From contig DATILL010000011.1 in the NCBI GenBank assembly GCA_035476575.1, positions 1-47,000 on the forward strand: 47,000 nucleotides of DNA. Reading direction: 5' to 3'. The notes under the pieces are model-generated. The model was not told where the DNA came from, did not search any database, and saw only the letters and a list, made by a program, of their open reading frames with translations. The DNA comes from DATILL01 sp035476575 (GTDB lineage: Bacteria > Actinomycetota > Actinomycetes > Mycobacteriales > JACQDL01). The position numbers and the translations under genes are program-made. Of the stretch, positions 39,140-47,000 are shown in pieces; the first letter of the stretch is position 1; each line of letters begins with the position of its first letter.

Positions 39140-40182
39140 ACGTCGACATCGCGGCACTGCGCGCCATCGAGCGGGAGAAGGAGATCTCCTTCGACACCGT
39201 TGTCGAGGCGATCGAGACCGCCCTGCTCACCGCGTACCGGCATACCGAGGGCGCGCAGGCGCACGCCAGGGTGGACATCAACCGCAAGACCGGCCAGGTC
39301 ACGGTCTACGCGGCCGAGGTCGGGCCGGACGGCGCGGTCATCCGCGAGTACGACGACACGCCGCACGACTTCGGCCGGATCGCCGCCATGACCGCCAAGC
39401 AGGTGATCCTGCAGCGGCTGCGGGACGCGGAGAACGAGATCACCTACGGCGAGTACTCCGGTCGCGAGGGGGATATCGTCAACGGCGTCGTCCAGCACCA
39501 CGAGGGCCGGGCCGAGCGCGGCATCGTGCTGGTCGACATCGGCAAGCTGGAGGCGGTGCTGCCGCCCGGCGAGCAGGTGCCGGGCGAGTCCTACCAGCAC
39601 GGCAGCAGGCTGAAGGCGTATGTCGTCTCGGTGACCAAGGGCGCCCGCGGCCCGCACGTGACAATCAGCCGGACCCACCCGAACCTGGTACGCAAGCTGT
39701 TCGCCCTGGAGGTCCCGGAGATCGCCGACGGCACGGTGGAGATCTCCGCGGTGGCCCGCGAGGCCGGGCACCGGTCGAAGATCGCGGTCCGTTCGCACGA
39801 CCCGAACGTCAACGCCAAGGGAGCCTGCATCGGCCCGCTCGGCGCCCGGGTCCGCAACGTCGTCTCCGAGCTGCACGGCGAGAAGATCGACATAGTGGAC
39901 GCCGACGACAACCCGGCCCGGTTCGTGGGAAACGCGCTCTCGCCCGCCGAGGTCATCTCGGTCGAGGTCGTCGACCCGGTCGCCAAGGCGGCCCGGGTCG
40001 TCGTACCGGACTACCAGCTCTCGCTGGCGATCGGGCGGGAAGGGCAGAACGCCCGGCTCGCCGCCCGGCTGACCGGGTGGCGGATCGACATCCGCAGCGA
40101 CTCGGAGCCGGCCGCCAGACCCACCGCCAGCTCGGCCTCGAGCGGAAATGCGGTGGCGCAGGACCCCTCCCCGGCGGGGTAG
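39136..40182 (+). CDS. nusA: Transcription elongation/termination factor NusA
   Basis: A 348-residue NusA that binds RNA polymerase and nascent RNA and affects pausing, termination and antitermination. The N-terminal RNAP-binding domain (1-105) includes ALRAIEREKEISFDTVVEAI. An S1 domain (about 110-180) and two KH domains follow, with RTHPNLVRKLFALEVPEIAD, REAGHRSKIAVRS and LAIGREGQNARLAARLTGW. Acidic C-terminal repeats are absent, as usual in Actinobacteria. GTG 39136 overlaps the rimP stop. Confidence 0.96.
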   Translation: MNVDIAALRAIEREKEISFDTVVEAIETALLTAYRHTEGAQAHARVDINRKTGQVTVYAAEVGPDGAVIREYDDTPHDFGRIAAMTAKQVILQRLRDAENEITYGEYSGREGDIVNGVVQHHEGRAERGIVLVDIGKLEAVLPPGEQVPGESYQHGSRLKAYVVSVTKGARGPHVTISRTHPNLVRKLFALEVPEIADGTVEISAVAREAGHRSKIAVRSHDPNVNAKGACIGPLGARVRNVVSELHGEKIDIVDADDNPARFVGNALSPAEVISVEVVDPVAKAARVVVPDYQLSLAIGREGQNARLAARLTGWRIDIRSDSEPAARPTASSASSGNAVAQDPSPAG

Positions 40183-40223
40183 ACTCGTTGACAGTCCGTC
40201 GACCGTCGGCAGCTCCCCCTACC

Positions 40224-40487
40224 GTGCCCATCCGCACGTGCGTGGGGTGCCGCCAGCGTTCCTCGGTCTCCGAGCTGCTCCGCGTCGTAGCGGTTGAGGG
40301 TCCGTCCGGTTACCGGATCGTCCCTGACCCTCGTCGTCGGCTGCCCGGTCGCGGTGCCGCCGTGCATCGGGTCCAGGCATGTCTCGACCTCGCGCAGCGG
40401 CGGCGGTCGTTCCTCCGGGCTCTTCGGATCCCCGGACCGGTCGACCTGACGCCGCTGGTCGAGTACGTCGTGGCGCAGGGTCGGTAA
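40224..40487 (+). CDS. ylxR: YlxR/RnpM-family RNA-binding protein
   Basis: An 87-residue YlxR (DUF448) protein beginning VPIRTCVGCRQRSSVSELLR, with GRGAAVH as the second signature. In Bacillus the family binds RNase P RNA and modulates its activity; whether that holds here is unknown. GTG 40224 is chosen because the family begins at PxRTCVGC; an upstream in-frame reading would overlap nusA. It sits between nusA and infB as in most Gram-positives. Confidence 0.88.
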   Translation: MPIRTCVGCRQRSSVSELLRVVAVEGPSGYRIVPDPRRRLPGRGAAVHRVQACLDLAQRRRSFLRALRIPGPVDLTPLVEYVVAQGR

Positions 40488-40645
40488 GCGTGTGCAGACG
40501 CCCAGCACCGGGAGCCCAGTCCCGATGCGTGAGCAGGTGAGCAGGTAGAGCCGGATGAGCAACCCATGAAGCGCCAGCGATGACAGCGTTTCATCCGTAA
40601 CGACGAGGTCGAGCGGGCAGCCGCCGGCCTCAGACGAGGAGTCCA
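40488..40645. other. 158-bp ylxR-infB gap
   Basis: It contains overlapping short ATG frames (for example at 40556 and 40565) and the infB ribosome binding site GACGAGGAG. It may regulate infB translation. No gene is supported. Confidence 0.3.
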
Positions 40646-43600
40646 GTGGCAGGCAAGGCCCGCGTACACGAGCTCGCCAAAGAGCTCGGCGTCGAGAGCA
40701 AGGTCGTCTTGGCCAAGCTCAAGGAGATGGGGGAGTTCGTCAAGAGCGCGTCGTCGACCGTGGAGCCCCCGGTCGCCCGCAAGCTCAAGGAGGCGTTCCC
40801 GTCCGGTGGCGGCGGCGGTGGCCGCGGCGGATCCGGCGACCCGGCACGGGGTAACAACCGGCCTCGTCCACCGCGCCGGATGGACGCGCCCCCGGTGCCG
40901 CCCGGCTCACGGCCCGCGACGGCCCCAGCCGGGGGCACGGTTGGTGGCCCCGCGGTAGGCCCGGCGGCCCCGGCCCGGGCGACGCCGTCCGCGCCGTCGC
41001 CGACCGCTGCGCCGCGTCCCGGCGGGCCGTCGCCGGCAGATCTGGTCCGCCGGCCCAGGCTGGCCGAGCCGGCACCGCCCACCCCGCCGGTCCCGGCCCA
41101 GCCTCCGATCCCGGAGGCGCCGGCCGCCGAGGAGACCACGGCGCCCCGACCGGCCGGCCCGCGGCCCGGTGGTACTCCGGGTGGCGGCCCGCGGCCCGGT
41201 CCACGGCCCGGCAACAACCCGTTCGGTGTCAGCGGTACGCCCCAGCTTCCGGGCCGTCCCGGTGGCCGTCCCGGCATGCCGCAGATGCCCGGCCGTCCCG
41301 GTGGCGGCCAGCGTCCCGGCGGCGGTGGCCAGCGTCCCGGCGGCGACCGCGGCACCCCGCGTTCGGGTGGTGGCCCGCGGCCCAACCCGGGCATGATGCC
41401 GCCACGCCCCAACCCAGGCATGATGCCGCCCCGGCCGGGCGGCTCCGGTGGCGGCCGGCCCAGCGGGCCGGGCGGCGGCGGTCGTGGCGGTCCCGGCGGT
41501 CCCGGCGGCGGTGCTGGTGGCGGGTTCCGTGGCGGCCCCGGTGGGGCCAGCGGCGGTGCCGGTGGCGGTCGTGGCGGTCCCGGCGGCGGTGCTGGTGGTG
41601 GGTTCCGCGGTGGCCCCGGTGGGGCCAGCGGCGGCGCTGGCGGCGGTGGTGGGTTCCGTGGCGGTCCCGGTGGCGGCGGTGGCGGTGGCGGTGGCCGTGG
41701 CGGTCCTGGCGGTGGCGGTGGCGGCTTCCGCGGCGGTTCTGGTGCCGGTGGTGCCGGTACCGGGTTCCGTGGCGGTCCCGGCGGTCCCGGTGGCGGCGGT
41801 GGTCCTGGAGCGGGCCCCGGCGGCGGCAGGCCTGGCTTCGGCGGTGGCCGGCCCGGGTTCGGTGGCCGGCCCGGCGGTCGTGGCCCGGCGCGTGCGCGCA
41901 AGAGCAAGAAGCAGCGGCGCCAGGAGTTCGACAACATGCAGGCTCCGAGCATTGGCGGCGTGCAGGTCCCACGCGGCAACGGCGCCATCCTGCGGCTGCC
42001 CCGCGGCGCCTCGCTGACCGACTTTGCCGAGAGGATCGACGCCAACCCGGCGTCGCTGGTCCAGGTGCTGTTCCTCCTCGGCGAGATGGTCACCGCGACC
42101 CAGTCGGTGAGCGACGAGACGCTGGAGCTGCTGGGTGCCGAGCTCGGGTACCAGATCCATGTGGTCAGCCCGGAGGACGAGGACCGCGAGCTGCTCGGGC
42201 TGTTCGACATCACCTTCGGTGAGGATGAGGGCGGCGAGGAGGCCCTGGTGGCCCGGCCGCCCGTGGTCACCGTCATGGGTCACGTCGACCACGGCAAGAC
42301 CAAGCTGCTGGACGCCATCCGGGACACCGACGTGGTCTCTCGCGAGGCCGGCGGCATCACCCAGCACATCGGTGCCTACCAGGTGCGCGTCCCGCACGAG
42401 GGCCTGGACCGGGCGATCACCTTCATCGACACTCCCGGTCACGAGGCGTTCACCGCCATGCGGGCCCGTGGTGCCTCGACCACCGACATCGTGGTGCTGG
42501 TGGTCGCGGCCGACGACGGCGTGATGCCGCAGACCGTCGAGGCGCTGAACCACGCCAAGGCGGCCGACGTCCCCATCGTGGTGGCGGTGAACAAGATCGA
42601 CAAGGAGGGGGCCAACCCGTCCAAGATCCGCCAGCAGCTCACCGAGTATGGCCTGGTCGCCGAGGAGTACGGCGGCGAGACGATGTTCGTCGACATCTCG
42701 GCGAAGTCCCGGATCAACATCGACGGGCTGCTCGAGGCCATCCTGCTGACCGCGGACGCCGCGCTGGACCTGCGCGCCAACCCGGAGCAGCCGGCCGAGG
42801 GCATCGCGATCGAGGCGCACCTCGACCGCGGCCGGGGCGCGGTGGCGACCGTGCTGGTGCAGCGGGGCACGCTACGGGTCGGTGACTCGATCGTGTGCGG
42901 TGACGCGTTCGGCCGGGTCCGGGCGATGCAGGACGAGAACGGCAAGCCGATCGACATCGCCGGCCCATCCCGGCCGGCGCTGGTGCTCGGCCTGACCTCT
43001 GTCCCGGGTGCCGGCGACAACTTCCTCGTGGTCGAGGAGGACCGGGTGGCCCGGCAGATCGCCGAACGCCGGCAGGCTCGGGAGCGCAACGCCGAGCTCG
43101 CCCAGCGGCGGCGCCGGATCAGCCTTGAGGACCTGGACAAGGTGCTCGCGGACGGCCGGATCGAGCAGCTCAACCTGATCCTCAAGGGCGACGTCTCCGG
43201 TTCGGTGGAGGCCCTGGAGGATGCCCTGCTCAAGATCGAGGTGCCCGGGGACGAGGTGTCGCTGCGGATCATTGACCGCGGCGTCGGCGCGATCACCGAG
43301 ACCAACATCAACCTGGCTGCCGCCTCCGATGCGATCATCATCGGCTTCAACGTCCGCCCTGAGGGCAAGGCGCGGGAGCTGGCTGACCGCGAGGGCATCG
43401 ACATCCGCTACTACTCGGTCATCTACCAGGCGATCGAGGAGATCGAGGCGGCCCTCAAGGGCATGCTCAAGCCGGAGTACGAGGAGGTCAGCCTCGGCTC
43501 GGCGGAGATCCGGGAGGTGTTCAGGGTGCCGCGGATCGGCAACATCGCCGGTGCGTACGTCCGCTCCGGCACGATCAACCGCAACGGCAGGGCGCGGTTG

Positions 43601-43777
43601 GTCCGTGACGGCGTGGTCGTCGCCGACAACCTCACGGTGGAGTCGCTCAAGCGGTTCAAGGAGGACGCCACCGAGGTCCGTGAGGGCTACGAGTGCGGCA
43701 TCGGCGTCGGCTACAACGACATCAAGGTCGGTGACATGATCGAGACCTTCGAGATGCGCGAGAAGCCGCGGTCGTAG
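40646..43777 (+). CDS. infB: Translation initiation factor IF-2
   Basis: A 1043-residue IF-2 that brings fMet-tRNA to the 30S subunit and hydrolyses GTP on 50S joining. It starts at GTG 40646 (MAGKARVHELAKELGVESKV, the IF2 N-terminal domain), with GAGGAG upstream. Residues about 55-420 are an extreme Gly/Pro/Arg-rich linker with near-tandem units such as GGGFRGGPGGASGG. The G domain begins at GHVDHGKT (545-552), then DTPGHEAF and NKID. Domains II-IV follow, ending GVGYNDIKVGDMIETFEMRE. Length is typical for high-GC Actinobacteria; the linker is on the long side. Confidence 0.97.
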   Translation: MAGKARVHELAKELGVESKVVLAKLKEMGEFVKSASSTVEPPVARKLKEAFPSGGGGGGRGGSGDPARGNNRPRPPRRMDAPPVPPGSRPATAPAGGTVGGPAVGPAAPARATPSAPSPTAAPRPGGPSPADLVRRPRLAEPAPPTPPVPAQPPIPEAPAAEETTAPRPAGPRPGGTPGGGPRPGPRPGNNPFGVSGTPQLPGRPGGRPGMPQMPGRPGGGQRPGGGGQRPGGDRGTPRSGGGPRPNPGMMPPRPNPGMMPPRPGGSGGGRPSGPGGGGRGGPGGPGGGAGGGFRGGPGGASGGAGGGRGGPGGGAGGGFRGGPGGASGGAGGGGGFRGGPGGGGGGGGGRGGPGGGGGGFRGGSGAGGAGTGFRGGPGGPGGGGGPGAGPGGGRPGFGGGRPGFGGRPGGRGPARARKSKKQRRQEFDNMQAPSIGGVQVPRGNGAILRLPRGASLTDFAERIDANPASLVQVLFLLGEMVTATQSVSDETLELLGAELGYQIHVVSPEDEDRELLGLFDITFGEDEGGEEALVARPPVVTVMGHVDHGKTKLLDAIRDTDVVSREAGGITQHIGAYQVRVPHEGLDRAITFIDTPGHEAFTAMRARGASTTDIVVLVVAADDGVMPQTVEALNHAKAADVPIVVAVNKIDKEGANPSKIRQQLTEYGLVAEEYGGETMFVDISAKSRINIDGLLEAILLTADAALDLRANPEQPAEGIAIEAHLDRGRGAVATVLVQRGTLRVGDSIVCGDAFGRVRAMQDENGKPIDIAGPSRPALVLGLTSVPGAGDNFLVVEEDRVARQIAERRQARERNAELAQRRRRISLEDLDKVLADGRIEQLNLILKGDVSGSVEALEDALLKIEVPGDEVSLRIIDRGVGAITETNINLAAASDAIIIGFNVRPEGKARELADREGIDIRYYSVIYQAIEEIEAALKGMLKPEYEEVSLGSAEIREVFRVPRIGNIAGAYVRSGTINRNGRARLVRDGVVVADNLTVESLKRFKEDATEVREGYECGIGVGYNDIKVGDMIETFEMREKPRS

Positions 43778-43849
43778 GTCCGCTGTGTCGCGCCGACCGG
43801 ACCGGCTGCGGGTCTCGTGCCCGCGGCCGGCCTCGAACAGGAGTGGCCG

Positions 43850-44143
43850 GTGTTCACGGGAACCCTCGTGGTCGACCTGCTGCTCGGCGACGTGCACACG
43901 CTGAAGGAGAAGCGGAGCCTCGTCCGTCCGCTGGTCGCCGACCTGCGCCGCCAGTACGCGGTGTCCGCCGCCGAGGTGGGGGACACCGACCTGTATCGCC
44001 GCGCCCAGGTGGCGGTCGCGGTGGTCGCGGACGAGGCCGGGCACGTGTCCGAGGTGCTCGACGCCTGCGAGCGGATGGTCGCCGGCAGGCCGGAGCTCGA
44101 CCTGCTGTCCGCGCGGCGCTGGCTGCGCGGGCTCGACGACTGA
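43850..44143 (+). CDS. DUF503 (YlxP-like) protein
   Basis: A 97-residue DUF503 protein: VFTGTLVVDLLLGDVHTLKE, KRSLVRPLVADLRRQYAVSA and DTDLYRRAQVAVAVV. The family is found beside rbfA in many bacteria and its function is unknown. GTG 43850 follows AACAGGAG at good spacing; an upstream GTG at 43817 in the same frame is less likely. The gap before it has a GC-rich hairpin (TGCGGG/CCCGCG near 43807-43826). Confidence 0.88.
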   Translation: MFTGTLVVDLLLGDVHTLKEKRSLVRPLVADLRRQYAVSAAEVGDTDLYRRAQVAVAVVADEAGHVSEVLDACERMVAGRPELDLLSARRWLRGLDD

Positions 44144-44205
44144 CAACTGACCAACCGACGACTGAGTCGCGACCGGACCGGCCGCGACGGGGAGTGACGA
44201 GCGAC

Positions 44206-44643
44206 ATGGCGGATGTGGCACGGGCGCGCAAGCTGGCGGTCCGGATCCGCGAGATCGTGGCGACCACGCTCGAACACGAGGTGAAGGACCCGCGGCTCGG
44301 CATGGTGACGATCACCGACGCCCGGGTCACGGCGGACCTGCGCGAGGCGACGGTCTACTACACGGTGTACGGCGACGACACGGCCAGGGACGACTCGGCC
44401 GCCGCGCTGGAGTCGGCCCGCGGCGTGCTGCGGTCCGAGGTCGGCCGGCAGACCGGCGTGCGGTACACCCCGACGCTGGCGTTCGTCGCGGACACCATCC
44501 CCACCGACGCGGCCCGGATCACCAGCCTGATCGAGGAGGCCAGGCACGCCGACGCCGACCTGGCCAGGGTGCGCGAGGGTGCCCAGTACGCTGGCGACCC
44601 CGACCCGTACCGCGTCGCCGCACCGGCTGACGACGAGTCATGA
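44206..44643 (+). CDS. rbfA: Ribosome-binding factor A
   Basis: A 145-residue RbfA, a KH-like protein needed for 16S 5'-end maturation. ATG 44206 (MADVARARKLAVRIREIVAT) follows GGGGAG. HEVKDPRLGMVTITDARVTA, REATVYYTVYGDD and YTPTLAFVADTIPTDAARIT are family boxes. The C-terminus is extended and acidic. Its stop overlaps the start of nrnA (ATGA). Confidence 0.96.
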   Translation: MADVARARKLAVRIREIVATTLEHEVKDPRLGMVTITDARVTADLREATVYYTVYGDDTARDDSAAALESARGVLRSEVGRQTGVRYTPTLAFVADTIPTDAARITSLIEEARHADADLARVREGAQYAGDPDPYRVAAPADDES

Positions 44644-45668
44644 CCGGCTCCCGCCAGAACGCGGCCGTGGCCAGCCCGGCCCGGGTCGAATGGGATGCGG
44701 CGCTGGCCGCGCTGCGCCGGCACGACGAGATCGCGCTGGTCTGCCATGTCAACCCCGACGGCGACGCGCTGGGCAGCATGCTGGCGCTGGCCCAGGCGCT
44801 GGCCCGGACCGGGCGGCGGGTTGTCCCGTCGTTCCCGTCGCCGTACGTTGTGCCGGACTCACTGCGCTTCCTGCCCGGTCAGGACCTGCTGGTCGCCCCG
44901 GCCGAGATGCCGGCCGCGCCCGGCCTGCTGATGACCTTCGACACCGGCAGCGTGGACCGGCTGGGTGACCTCGGCGACCGGGTCGGCACGGCCGGTGAGG
45001 TGCTGGTCGTCGACCACCACGCCAGCAACACCCGGTTCGGCACGGTCCACGTCGTCGACCCGACCGCGGTGGCCACGGCGGTGCTGGCCGAGCGGCTCAT
45101 TGACCGGCTCGGCGTCGGGCTGGACGCCGACCTCGCCACCTGCCTGTACGCCGGCCTGGCCTCCGACACCGGCTCGTTCCGGTACGCCGGCACCACGGCG
45201 GAGACGCACGCGCTGGCCGGCCGGCTGCTGGCCACCGGGATCCGGCCGGACCTCATCTCACGGGAGCTGTTCGACACCCATCCGTTCGGCTGGCAGGCCA
45301 TGCTGGGCGAGGCGCTGGGCCGGGTCCGGCTGGAGCCGGCCGCGGTGGGCGGGCTCGGGTTGGTCTGGACCTGGCTGGGTGATGCCGACCTGGCCGGGCG
45401 GGGGCTGGCCAGCGACCAGGCCGAGAGCGTGATCGACATCGTCCGCACCGCCCGCGAGGCCGAGGTGGCGATGGTGCTGAAGGAGCTCGACGGGGCGCGG
45501 CACGTGTCGGTGCGGTCCCGTGGCCGGGTCGATGTCGGCGCGGCCTGCGTGGCGCTGGGCGGCGGCGGGCACCGGTTCGCGGCCGGCTTCACGTCGTACG
45601 ACGACCGCGCCACCGTCGTGGCCAGGCTGCGCCTGGCGCTGGACGATGCGCCGCGGATCGACCCGTGA
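44640..45668 (+). CDS. nrnA: DHH-family oligoribonuclease / PAP phosphatase NrnA
   Basis: A 342-residue DHH/DHHA1 phosphoesterase. Metal ligands are in ALVCHVNPDGDALGSML, TFDTGSVDRLGDL, VVDHHASNTRFG and GLASDTGSFRYAG. The DHHA1 domain ends in GGGGHRFAAGFTS. Such enzymes degrade short oligoribonucleotides and 3',5'-pAp. ATG overlaps the rbfA stop. Mycobacteria carry the same gene after rbfA. Confidence 0.94.
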   Translation: MTGSRQNAAVASPARVEWDAALAALRRHDEIALVCHVNPDGDALGSMLALAQALARTGRRVVPSFPSPYVVPDSLRFLPGQDLLVAPAEMPAAPGLLMTFDTGSVDRLGDLGDRVGTAGEVLVVDHHASNTRFGTVHVVDPTAVATAVLAERLIDRLGVGLDADLATCLYAGLASDTGSFRYAGTTAETHALAGRLLATGIRPDLISRELFDTHPFGWQAMLGEALGRVRLEPAAVGGLGLVWTWLGDADLAGRGLASDQAESVIDIVRTAREAEVAMVLKELDGARHVSVRSRGRVDVGAACVALGGGGHRFAAGFTSYDDRATVVARLRLALDDAPRIDP

Positions 45669-45687
45669 CGCGCGTCGGGGAGCGGCG

Positions 45688-46584
45688 GTGACCAGCGGGG
45701 TGGTGACCAGCGGGCTGGTGTGCGTGGACAAGCCGGCGGGGTGGACCTCGCACGACGTGGTCGCCCGGGTCCGCACGTTGGCGGGGACGCGCCGGGTCGG
45801 GCATGCCGGCACGCTCGACCCGATGGCCACCGGGGTGCTGCTGCTCGGCGTCGACCGGGCCACCAAGCTGCTTGGCCACCTGGCCCTGCACGACAAGGAG
45901 TACCAGGCCACGATCCGGCTCGGCGAGTCGACCGTGACCGACGACGCCGAGGGTGAGGTGACCGCCCGGGCGCCGGCGGCGTGGGTGACCCCGGAGGCGG
46001 TACGGGCGGTGCTGGCCGGCATGGTGGGCGAGCTGGACCAGGTGCCCTCGGCGGTCTCGGCGATCAAGGTCGGCGGGGCGCGGGCACACGCCCGGGTGCG
46101 GGCCGGTGAGCGGGTCGAGCTGGCCCCCCGGCGGGTCACCGTGAGCAGGCTGGCGGTACACGCCGTACGGCGGCCGGCGCCGGACCTGCTGGACTGCGAC
46201 GTCACGGTGGAGTGCTCGGCCGGCACCTACATCCGGGCCATCGCCCGGGACCTCGGCACCGTGCTCGGCGTCGGCGGGCACCTGACCGCGCTCCGGCGTA
46301 CCCGGGTGGGCGGCTTCGGGCTGGACCGGTGCGCGACGCTGGACCAGCTCGCCGAGCTGCCCGACCCGGTGACGGTGCTGCTGGACGACGTGGTGGTCGC
46401 GGCGTTTCCCAGGCGCGAGGTGGACGACGAGCAGGCCCGGCTGCTGGCTCACGGCGGGCGGCTGAGCCCGGTCGGGATCGGCGGGACCTACGGCGTGTTC
46501 GGGCCGGACGGCGCGGTGATCGCGTTGGTGGAGGAGCGGGCCGGCGCGGCCCGGCCGGTCGTCGTCCTACGCCCCGCCGGTTGA
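45688..46584 (+). CDS. truB: tRNA pseudouridine-55 synthase
   Basis: A 298-residue TruB making pseudouridine 55 in tRNA T-loops. The catalytic Asp is D44 in GHAGTLDPMATGVLLLG. DKPAGWTSHDVVARVR and YQATIRLGESTVTDDAEGEV precede and follow it. A C-terminal PUA-like part ends near VVVLRPAG. GTG 45688 has GGGGAG about 5 nt upstream; a GTG at 45703 is an alternative. It is the last gene of the nusA block, and ribF, its usual neighbour, is not seen in the next 416 bp. Confidence 0.95.
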   Translation: MTSGVVTSGLVCVDKPAGWTSHDVVARVRTLAGTRRVGHAGTLDPMATGVLLLGVDRATKLLGHLALHDKEYQATIRLGESTVTDDAEGEVTARAPAAWVTPEAVRAVLAGMVGELDQVPSAVSAIKVGGARAHARVRAGERVELAPRRVTVSRLAVHAVRRPAPDLLDCDVTVECSAGTYIRAIARDLGTVLGVGGHLTALRRTRVGGFGLDRCATLDQLAELPDPVTVLLDDVVVAAFPRREVDDEQARLLAHGGRLSPVGIGGTYGVFGPDGAVIALVEERAGAARPVVVLRPAG

Positions 46585-46604
46585 AGCCTCGGGCAGCTCC
46601 GTGC

Positions 46605-46675
46605 GACGATCATCGAGCTGACCGGGCTGAGGAGGATCGGGAGGGATCAACTAGGCCACTAGCTCGATGATCGTC
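46605..46675. terminator. 15-bp perfect inverted repeat downstream of truB
   Basis: GACGATCATCGAGCT at 46605-46619 and its exact complement at 46661-46675, with a 41-nt loop. It could be a long-stem terminator for truB and the convergent short ORF, or the ends of a tiny mobile element. There is no T tract. The loop contains AGGAGG. Confidence 0.5.
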
Positions 46676-46685
46676 ACCAGTGGGG

Positions 46686-46781
46686 TCAGGAGCCGCCCTG
46701 GCCCCGGCGGTCCAGCGAGCGCTGCACGGCCTTGATGGCCTCGGTCGCGGAGCTGGCGTCGGTGGTGCTCTCGGTCGCCAT
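46686..46781 (-). CDS. Hypothetical 31-residue protein
   Basis: ATG at 46779-46781 with GGAAGGA about 10 nt upstream encodes MATESTTDASSATEAIKAVQ then RSLDRRGQGGS. It starts Thr/Ser-rich and ends helical and basic. I do not recognise a family. The ribosome binding site and a ~220-bp upstream region support it weakly. It could be a small regulator or precursor peptide, or chance. Confidence 0.4.
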   Translation of the reverse strand: MATESTTDASSATEAIKAVQRSLDRRGQGGS

Positions 46782-47000
46782 GGTCTGCTGTCCTTCCAAG
46801 GGGATACCAACAAGGTCACTCAACCTGGAGCACCAGCCGGGGGCACGGGTCACGCGGCAACCCCGGTGAGCAGCGGGTACGAGCGGCCAAGGCGACGTCA
46901 CGGGTCGACGAACTGCCTGCGCCGCTATGTTACTCCCCAGTTACCTCTTATGTCAGTCCAGAACCGGGTGACAGCGCCCACGCCGGGCCGTGGCAGGCTG
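46782..47000. other. Gene-free right end
   Basis: 219 bp with no supported gene. It is the likely promoter region of the 31-codon ORF. A less GC-rich patch at 46925-46960 (minus strand GACATAAGAGG, GTAACATAG) may contain a -10. Nothing else is recognised. Confidence 0.4.

Noticed and set aside
40630..42276. Pro-rich minus-strand frame opposite infB
   Set aside because: It is the mirror of the Gly-rich IF-2 linker (Gly codons read as Pro) and has no independent support.

Overview
The window is chromosomal DNA of a very GC-rich actinobacterium. It carries the conserved actinobacterial housekeeping order twice over: rpsP-khpA-rimM-trmD-rplS-lepB-rnhB-DUF2469-yraN-comM-dprA-xerC-M23-rpsB-tsf-pyrH-frr-cdsA-rlmN-DUF2631, then dxr-M50 protease-ispG-GNAT, then rimP-nusA-ylxR-infB-DUF503-rbfA-nrnA-truB. 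GTG starts are frequent, genes often overlap by ATGA or GTGA, and several starts lack a Shine-Dalgarno but have a TANNNT hexamer 6-10 nt upstream, the leaderless style common in Actinobacteria. DUF6082, DUF4439, DUF6801, trypco2 and NACHT-membrane proteins suggest a Frankia-, Micromonospora- or Streptomyces-like lineage. Genus cannot be fixed from sequence alone.

Layout. 1-3524 is accessory: a complete IS5-type insertion sequence has cut a DUF6082 membrane-protein gene (also frameshifted), followed by an MFS exporter and a flavodoxin-fold gene. 3644-21454 is the core translation, maturation and lipid block, opened by an archaeal-type prolyl-tRNA synthetase in an unexpected place. 21668-25184 is an inserted module: TetR repressor, divergent MMPL/RND exporter and a Nudix hydrolase overlapping its end. 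25266-29720 is the isoprenoid (dxr, ispG) and site-2-protease block. 29721-38499 is the accessory island: UDP-glucose dehydrogenase, a HAD protein with an altered motif I, a secreted DUF6801 protein, two decayed transposases (IS30 and ISAs1), the trypco2 plus trypsin-NACHT-membrane pair, and two DUF4439/ferritin-like genes. 38615-46584 is the nusA-infB operon. The end (46585-47000) holds a 15-bp perfect inverted repeat and a 31-codon ORF where ribF would be expected.

How the genes work together. The core blocks supply ribosomal proteins, rRNA and tRNA maturation (rimM, trmD, rlmN, rimP, rbfA, truB), translation factors (tsf, frr, infB), protein export (lepB), DNA uptake and recombination factors (comM, dprA, xerC), and MEP-pathway isoprenoids. 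The most notable accessory system is the minus-strand pair 37274-34159. A small trypco2 protein is translationally coupled to a 929-residue protein with an N-terminal trypsin-like protease (H49, D83, S185), a NACHT NTPase and a C-terminal glycine-rich membrane region. This looks like a STAND-type conflict or immune sensor-protease. Its partner carries a striking in-frame triplication (TQRIK x3). A family of ~28-bp palindromic intergenic repeats (five copies at two loci) is the other pattern not explained by genes. No tRNA, rRNA or CRISPR array was seen.
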